Of a DNA stretch of 64,000 nucleotides, positions 57,200 to 64,000 are shown piece by piece (within the stretch, counting starts at the first letter, position 1; every line of letters starts with the position of its first letter). Location of the stretch: positions 1 to 64,000 of the forward strand of contig JASANE010000291.1 in assembly GCA_030248225.1 (NCBI GenBank). The letters are read 5' to 3'. The translations under genes were made by a program, and so were the position numbers. Below the pieces are notes generated by a model. That model was not told where the DNA came from. It did no database searches and saw only the letters and a list, made by a program, of their open reading frames with translations. This DNA comes from Trileptium ribeirensis. Taxonomy: Eukaryota; Nematoda; Enoplea; Enoplida; Thoracostomopsidae.

Positions 57200-60100
57200 A
57201 ACTATATACTTGCTAGCCTACCAGTACTGTAAATGAATCTATAGCTACACTAGATATTTTTTCTTCTAACCTCTTCTGTAGTGAGTTTATTTTTGTCGAA
57301 GTTAGCATTTCTTTCTCCAATAAATCTTTCTCACGTTGCAAAAAGTGCCTAGCTCTTTCATTTTCGTTACAAATTACACAACGCCTTTGATCCGCCCTAC
57401 TGATCTTAAACATATGAGCTTTTGAACAGCCATGACCAGTGATACACTGTATTAGTCCGTTCCTATTCAGGTTTACTAAAAACGTTCATCTTTCTTGAGT
57501 AGGTTCAGATATGACCTCTTTCATAAAGCTACAAATCTTAACTTTTCCATGTACGAACAAATTTTATATACATTCGTGCCTTAACCCTCGTCCTAACTTC
57601 TATTCTGGCTACCTGAAGAGCAGGCTCTGGTCCTATAATCCGACGCAAAGAGCTATTGCTTATCGATTCACCAGTCCTCTCCTTTTCTTCTGAGTGTCGT
57701 AGCACCCACACTAACTTTAGGTCATTTGTAATTGAAAGATGTTATAAGGTTTCTCTACATTCCTTTATCAAATACGACTTAATCTTATCTGAATTGATGG
57801 CAAGCAGTGATACCGTGCTACCGGTGAAAATCTTAATATTCTTATTTCTAATATTTTCCTCCAGTAACTTCTCCATTGACTTTTTAATTGCATACACTTC
57901 AGCATGAAATACCGTGTCATATTCTCGAAAAAGTATACTCTAAATGTAATTACCTCCGGCGCCAGTTCTGGCACCAGAACTTCCTTTAATGAGCGAGCTA
58001 TCAGTGCAACAGTAGACAGAGCCCTCGGCCTGGCATATCTCATCATTGCTTAATCGTTTCATATGTAAGATCTAGATGTGCTATAGAAGGCCTGTTCTGT
58101 GTCATTCTGGAAAAGCTTTATCATATATACATACATCCAGATGTCCTCACAATACGTTTCAGTCCACAGGTAATACTTCCAGGAGGATCTCCATTCCTAG
58201 GCCTGGCTTGAACCCATACCTACAGTAGCCATGAGTCATATATAACTTTCGTGCATATGTTACTAAATTTAGTGTATGCTACAACACTGTAGCCTCATGA
58301 TTGTCTACCGGAAGACATATAATTGTTCTCTATAAATATAGAACTGTTCTAGGAGTAAGACCACCACACTCTGTCGTCTCTTAATTCTGCCATGGCCCAA
58401 CTACGCCAAGGTAGGCTAGGAGCCACCTTCTTAATGTCGCTGATATATGGAATCTTCTGAAAATATCTTCAAAACTTTTAAATTTGTGCTATCGAAAGCA
58501 CCTACGATATCTAGAAACACTTCTATGGCACGTTTCCCATTACTGAAGCCTACCTTAATATTCTGAACTAATTGATTAAAGTGGTACTTGTGCCTTTTCC
58601 TTTCTGATATGCATGTTGGTTTACGTGACTTCTATCCTGAATATTCTTCCTAATTTCTCTATCAATTATTCTCTCAACTTTTTTAACATAAAGGACATGA
58701 AACATATTGGTCTAAAACCCGTAGAGCTTCGGAATGAAGATTACCTTTGCTTCCCTCCAAGCTAGCGGTATATAGGCTGTAATAATGAGAGCTCTAAACA
58801 TCTTAGTAAGAACTGGTACCACAATGTCAGTGCCCTCATACAAGAACATAGGTATTATACCACCTAATCCCGGAGCCTTATACAAATTAACTACTAAGCA
58901 GGCTCTCTCTAACATTTCTATCATTTACTATACATTTTGCTAAGGCTTATCAACTTTCCTGATTCTGAACCTACCAACATTTAGTGTATGCCGAATATCA
59001 TTTATCAGACAATCAGGGAAGTGAACTGTAAAAAGTCTCACCATTGTCTCTTCATTTGAAACATTAAACTCGTTATCATTTTTTCAGTTGCACTAGTTTG
59101 CCCTTAACGTTTCCTCTGCAAATCTTAATGAATCTCTATGTCCTCTATATTTTCACAAAAAAATTCTCCATGAAGCCTTTTTGCTTTATTTATGTTCCTC
59201 TTATATATACTTCCTTAGACATTGCCTATATATTTGCCATTTTCTTTATCCTCCATATCTTACTACAACTCTATGCAGTTTCCTAGACGCTTACTATGTT
59301 CTCGTTCCGCCAAACAGCTCTTGCTTTAATATGCTGCACTTTAGGGCCTGAACTTGTTAGTCTGCTAATAGTGGTTTCCAGAAGTTCAAATCAAATATTA
59401 TCCTCTTACATATCTAGATGTGTTATATTTTCCAACAGTTTCTTTCGAAAGACCGCCTCATTTATTCTCTTATAGTTATACCTGGGAATTTCTTCGTGCT
59501 TTCTCATCTCTAATCTAAAACCAATATACTTATGTTCCGAATAATTATTCTGTTTAGATCCATTTCACACAGATACTAAGGTACTACTACTTAGATCAGC
59601 CAAATTATGTCAATGACTTCGGCCCTATTCTAAATCTCAAACGTAGGAAAATTTTTTTGATTTAATATATGCAGATCTTTTGCCAGAATGAACTCCAAAT
59701 TCATTGCTCCTTTGGTTGCATCCTGTGTTACCCCATAGGGTGTGATGCGCATTTCCATCACTGCCCGAGATTAGGGTCATTCTCTTAAGTCTGCAGAAAC
59801 TTACTAGTCTACAAAGTCCTTTACTTGATGGTAAGTATGCCTAATCATATGGTAAATATACCGATGCCGCATAACGTATCACCAACAGGGACCTGGCGGT
59901 ACCCGGTGACCCGGTCGGGCAGGACCCGGGACCCGCGACCCGGGACCCGGACACAGGACAGTCCAAGCAAGCCCAGACAGAACACGACACACACAACAAA
60001 ACACAAGCAAGGAAACATAAATACAACAATCTCTTTTTCGCTTCCTGTTTTAGCACTAATTTCCACTACCGTGCAATCTCGGTCGCAAAACTGAGTGTTT

Positions 60101-62520
60101 GGACCGTTTGTGTAGCCATGTGCGGCCCCCATGCCCAAAACAAAAAAAAACAAACCACAACAACACCCCACCACCCACACCACCCCGCTTCTGGCAAAAT
60201 TCTATTCGGCGCCGTCCTTAATGAGAATAGCTAGCTGCGGCAGACAATCGAAACCAAATTTTTCTCACACCATTCAAAAGAAGAAAAAAAAACACAAACG
60301 GAACAAAAGCGGAGCGCGCAAGTCCATCACCATCCGACAAACCGGCAGGCGGACACACCGAAGGCGAACCAAAAGGCGAAGCACAAGGCGAAAGCCGAAC
60401 AGGAGGGCGCGAACGCTCCGCGCAAAAACTTGGTGTTCGTCTCGTTCTTCCTTCGCAAAATAGCAAATTCTTTCACGCACCAACTCTTCTCGTAGAACTT
60501 TCCCCCCGGGCCGCCCGCCCCCCCGGATACCCCCCCCCCCCGGAGCCCCCCGGAAAAAAGATATTCCAGCTATGAAGCGTATGTATATGCGCTTAAAACT
60601 TCAACGTCTATAGCACATAGAAGGTTCTTTTTTTCGTTCCTTTAGGCAGCTCGCCAAACAGCCTCTCATCGATATTAAAAATGCATTTCAGATATCGGGA
60701 CCAAAGACATAAATAGCACCAGTAACCGGAAATAGCCCATAAACACAAAAATAACAAACAACACAAACGGAATTCTAGTACAATTGTACCCCAAGAATCC
60801 CGAACCCTCCGGGACCCACAGTAGCACTTGTAATCGGTACAAACAAATAGCTGATTATCAGAGCCATGATACCGCGTAATTCTTATTTAAAAAATTGGTA
60901 CAAGTAACATCAAACTGCTTTTCCTGCTGCGGTATCCTGCTTGCACAGACCTATGCCCAACAAAAGAAATCATAAGCAAAACCTCTTTCTACCAACAATC
61001 CCCATGGTTATTTTGCACTGTCTTTCTCAAACAAAAAAAAAAATAAACAAGAAAGAAAAAGAAAGCAAACAAACCAAAAAACAAAAGCAAAAACACACAC
61101 ACAAAAAACCAAAAAAAAAACAGCCACCCAGCCACCCACCCACCCACACCCCCCCACCCACCCACCAACCCAACCCCCACCCCCCCCACCCACCCCACAC
61201 AAAACCCCAACCCAAACCCCCCTACGCCAGGCGCATGTCTATGGATACCGCACAAGCTCCTTCTCCTATGCCTCATTGGGACTAAGTTCTACTGCTGCTT
61301 CTCTGTCATGTTGCAGGTTTATCTGTGTAAACACTATCATATTCTAGAACATGGCATTCCTCTCTTAGAAAGTTTAGCTGCTGCATAAGCTTCTTAGCGT
61401 TTCCAACATCTCCTACTTTTCTTAAATTTCAGGTAATCTTTAACTTTTCACTCATTTCATATGATTCATTGAGCTATAGTAGCATTATTGAGATAAAGCT
61501 CTATATTAATTTTTCTGACCTGGATATGAGCCCCCTATAACAAAGCTACTGAGCCGAGCCAGTTCAACTTATGGAACGGTCGGAAATCTACACGCTCAGA
61601 GCGTCTATAGTTCTCTGAAGTACCCTAAAAGAAAGCTGGATACTGCCAGGACGCCTAATGGAATATATGTGACTCTAGGTAGCAGTATCCAGTCCTTCAT
61701 TACTTTCTCTACGTCCTTTAGTAGCATAAAGATAAAGATGGGGATAAGATCCATATCCCTCTCCGTCGCTCCCTCTAGATTCACGGGGGCCATCTCTTAC
61801 AGGTTTTTTAGCCGTTCGGCTGAAAAACAATATGTGGCCATGAAAAGAATCATGCATTCTGCAGTCAAACCGCTCTCCCCAAACATAATTTTACCCCTAT
61901 CAGGGTCACTCTTCTTTGAATTTTTAGGAACGGTCACGATAAGCTCATGGTCCTATTCTGAGAAAGTCTTTTTCGAATCTCACTGTCCACAATGAACAGT
62001 TTGAAGCCTCCTTGCACAGCTTGCTTGTAACTCATTGAGTTTTTGGCATCCTTTTGCTGTAAGAGATTTCCTCCATCTTAAATCCAGGTCTCATCATCTC
62101 ACCTCCGCAGGATGTTGTATCTTCGGCTACACCTGGCGGAAGGGGTGAAAATTCTGCAGCCTTCTGCGAAATGTTAACTTTTCCTTTGTGCACTTGAAAG
62201 AACATGTCCTTTTGGACAACATTATTCTTTCGCTCGCGGGTTACTACTTGAAAACTTTGATTTTCGACGGTAAACGCCTAAGTTTCTCTCGAATATTCTT
62301 CAATTCACTTGCAATCGAGGCTTTCCCGCAGCTTCGTCCCGTGGAAGACAGGACAGCGGACATTGGAACCGTTTCTCCTTCAGACACCTCAGTTCTCTCA
62401 ACCACAGTACAGCGGGTTTGCGATCTCACTCCCCCGGCTAGGTTCTAAACTAGCGGTTTTAGCCTTGAGTTTCATTCTCCAGCTTTCTTGGGTAAGTTGG
62501 GTGGGACCTTGACCACACCG
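57200..62520 (-). pseudogene. I/Jockey-type LINE, minus strand, broken
   Basis: Reading from high to low coordinates, ORF2 parts occur in order. GSDGNAHHTLWGN near 59760 is an endonuclease GDFNAHH-WG motif. KAPGLGGIIPMFLYEGTDIV through AWREAKVIFIPK (58740-58870) is the RT N-terminal region. NQHAYQKGKGTSTTLINQLV and EVFLDIVGAFDSTNL (58480-58620) are RT core with motif A. HAEVYAIKKSMEKLLEENIR and NDLKLVWVLRHSEEKERTGE (57690-57910) are an RNase H domain. CITGHGCSKAHMFKISRADQ and RRCVICNENERARHF (57340-57450) are the CCHC-like tail. Upstream, 61600-62500 may be ORF1. Stops and frameshifts are frequent. An endonuclease, RT, RNase H order is typical of the I group. An A+C-rich block interrupts it at 59880-61230. 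Confidence 0.75.
59880..61230. other. Strand-asymmetric A+C-rich low-complexity block
   Basis: Within the LINE, the + strand becomes rich in A and C and poor in T and, in parts, G. ACCCGGGACCCG-type repeats run at 59898-59950, A/C-only stretches at 60130-60190, C homopolymers at 60500-60555 and purine-A runs followed by CCCACCCACC repeats at 61030-61220. Ordinary AT-rich sequence separates these patches (60560-60960). Frames of 110-114 codons here are by-products of this composition. It may be real low-complexity DNA or poor-quality consensus from long reads. Confidence 0.6.
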
Positions 62521-64000
62521 GCTTGTCGGATGGTGTCATAGGTGGATTCATCGCACGTCGCTACGGCAGACTCACATTGTTGAGGACTGTCTAGCAACAG
62601 CAGTTCACTCGGTGGTGGGAAATGGGGTTTGAGCAACCATGGCGAGTCTGTGTTTGTTGTCCATGTTGAGGTTCGAAACTGAGCTTCCTAAGCCGATTTT
62701 AAATGCACAGCCAGACAATACATCAGCAGTACATTATGAGAATCCGTGGTTGTAATTTCTTGCACATTTTAGTGGCTTCTTCTCACTGGTGGGTGTACCT
62801 CCTATGTAGAGGCATAGTTAGTGTCGAGAAACTGCCAAATCTTGGGACAACTACCAAATTGTCTTTTGCACATACGCGTGACAGTGCTACGTGCCTTTTG
62901 ACCGCGAACTTTTTCACAAACTGGCGAAGCCTAACCTTATTAGCTGAGAAGTTAACAGCTCACGTTTCGGGCTCGTGGTGCAATTTGAAAAATTAGGGTT
63001 TACCTTCGGCAGCATTTTTCATCTAATCATACAGGACATTCATTACATACATTCCATGTTTGAGAGCTGTTGTGAAATATACAGTTACTGTATTTTATTT
63101 TACACATCAGAAAAAATATATTCACAGTACTAATTTGTACCGTCATGAAAAAGTATTTGGCATATTATACCAAACTCCATTCATTCACAAGTTTACTAAG
63201 GATTTATTACTGCAATGTTGAAGCTGATATAAAATTAAAATATGTGCTTTTCATTTTTATTCTTGTAAAATTATAATATCAAGAAGACCATTTTCTAACG
63301 TTTGCCTGATACGTGGGTTATGAAACGCATGCTTGGCGGTAGGCGGAGATACAGACAGATGTATACCCTTTAAATATGAACAACGGTAAATGCAAACAGT
63401 TTAGGAAATCAACAACTACAGTCAGTTTGGTTAGCAATGTTGAATGTTGCGTTTTCAAATCTGTTTAATTTTTGTGCCAACTTTCATCTTGCCACACTGT
63501 ATTTGCTGCTCATCTTATGACACTGTGTCCCTTGTGGAGTTACCAAATTCTGATCTGACGTACAGTAAGAGTGTTCAATTGAAAAGCACATAGGTGGAGA
63601 TATTTATCTTTCTCGGATGCTCTTGTATTAGAAGATACATTAAGCACGCATTTGGCGGTCAGAGTTGTGTGTTTAAATTCAGCTGCATTGTTTGGGTGAA
63701 ATAAACCAGAATTAGCCAACATAGCGTACCTAACATGAATAACTAAATTAGTTAATCGACTATAACGGTACTCATGGATGGCTTTGCAGCTTCTGTGATA
63801 AGTATAATAACAGATTAGGCAAGGCGCATACAATTGTGCCATCATAACCAACTGAATAGCCAGTGGGAGTCTAACACAGGCATGGGGTAATAAGCGAACA
63901 ATACTTGGCGCCCTGGGTCTACTAACCAACTACATTTCGAGAAACTATAAAATTCAGTACTCGAGTGACCATTAACTTGTCGTATGTTGCCTAATTCATA
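62521..64000. other. Terminal region
   Basis: No gene recognised. A minus-strand frame of 129 codons (63540-63929) has three Cys and a mixed composition, but no domain or splice context I can identify. The window ends without any further PRMT3 exon. Confidence 0.4.

Noticed and set aside
57213..57413. Stand-alone coiled-coil gene on the minus strand
   Set aside because: Its first part is the Cys-containing tail of the LINE ORF2, in register with the RNase H region upstream.
60131..61285. Frames of 95-114 codons rich in Lys, Arg, Pro or Gly
   Set aside because: They arise from A/C-only low-complexity sequence, overlap on both strands and have no domain.
63540..63929. 129-codon minus-strand frame near the window end
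   Set aside because: No recognisable family and no supporting neighbours; kept only as a note.

Overview
This is a window of AT-rich nuclear DNA from an animal, with two host genes on the + strand set in a dense layer of degraded transposable elements. The eukaryotic call rests on spliced genes with long GT-AG introns. The animal call rests on the two proteins: a complete ARP2 (actin-related protein 2) and the first part of PRMT3. The ARP2 variants and the repeat load would suit a flatworm or another invertebrate, but I cannot fix the phylum from the sequence alone. There are no operons, CRISPR arrays or prokaryotic genes.

Layout. Positions 1-1270 hold nothing I recognise. Positions 1280-4470 form a nested tandem-repeat array that ends about 200 bp before a charged coiled-coil reading frame (4671-5105) and a broken APE-type endonuclease (about 5500-6280). 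I read these together as the 5' part of a LINE whose 3' part is missing. ARP2 occupies 6977-26623 in ten exons (395 codons, all joined in frame). Its introns carry three repeat families, here called A, B and C, a 63-bp tandem repeat, a repeated palindrome and a 103-codon open frame. From 26.7 to 39.3 kb lie relics: a gypsy-like integrase (30.8-31.5 kb), a piece of family C (34.1 kb) and two LINE reverse-transcriptase fragments (34.25-35.97 and 37.8-38.3 kb).

PRMT3 begins at 39392. Four exons (39392-42630) encode the acidic N-terminus, the C2H2 zinc finger and the start of the linker. I found none of the methyltransferase core in the remaining 21.4 kb, so intron 4 either runs past the window or the gene is broken. 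That stretch holds a 47-bp tandem repeat, a GC-rich element with terminal inverted repeats and a 58-bp palindromic minisatellite, a tRNA-derived SINE, a Tc1/mariner-like MITE, and a minus-strand I/Jockey-type LINE (about 57.2-62.5 kb). That LINE is interrupted by a strongly strand-asymmetric A+C-rich block (59.88-61.23 kb) that may be an assembly problem.

Functional link. ARP2 works in the Arp2/3 actin-nucleating complex and PRMT3 methylates ribosomal protein S2. Nothing in the sequence connects the two beyond being neighbours on the same strand. The most interesting structures are the repeat architectures around and inside ARP2 and just after PRMT3 exon 4. I found no clear new biochemical system.
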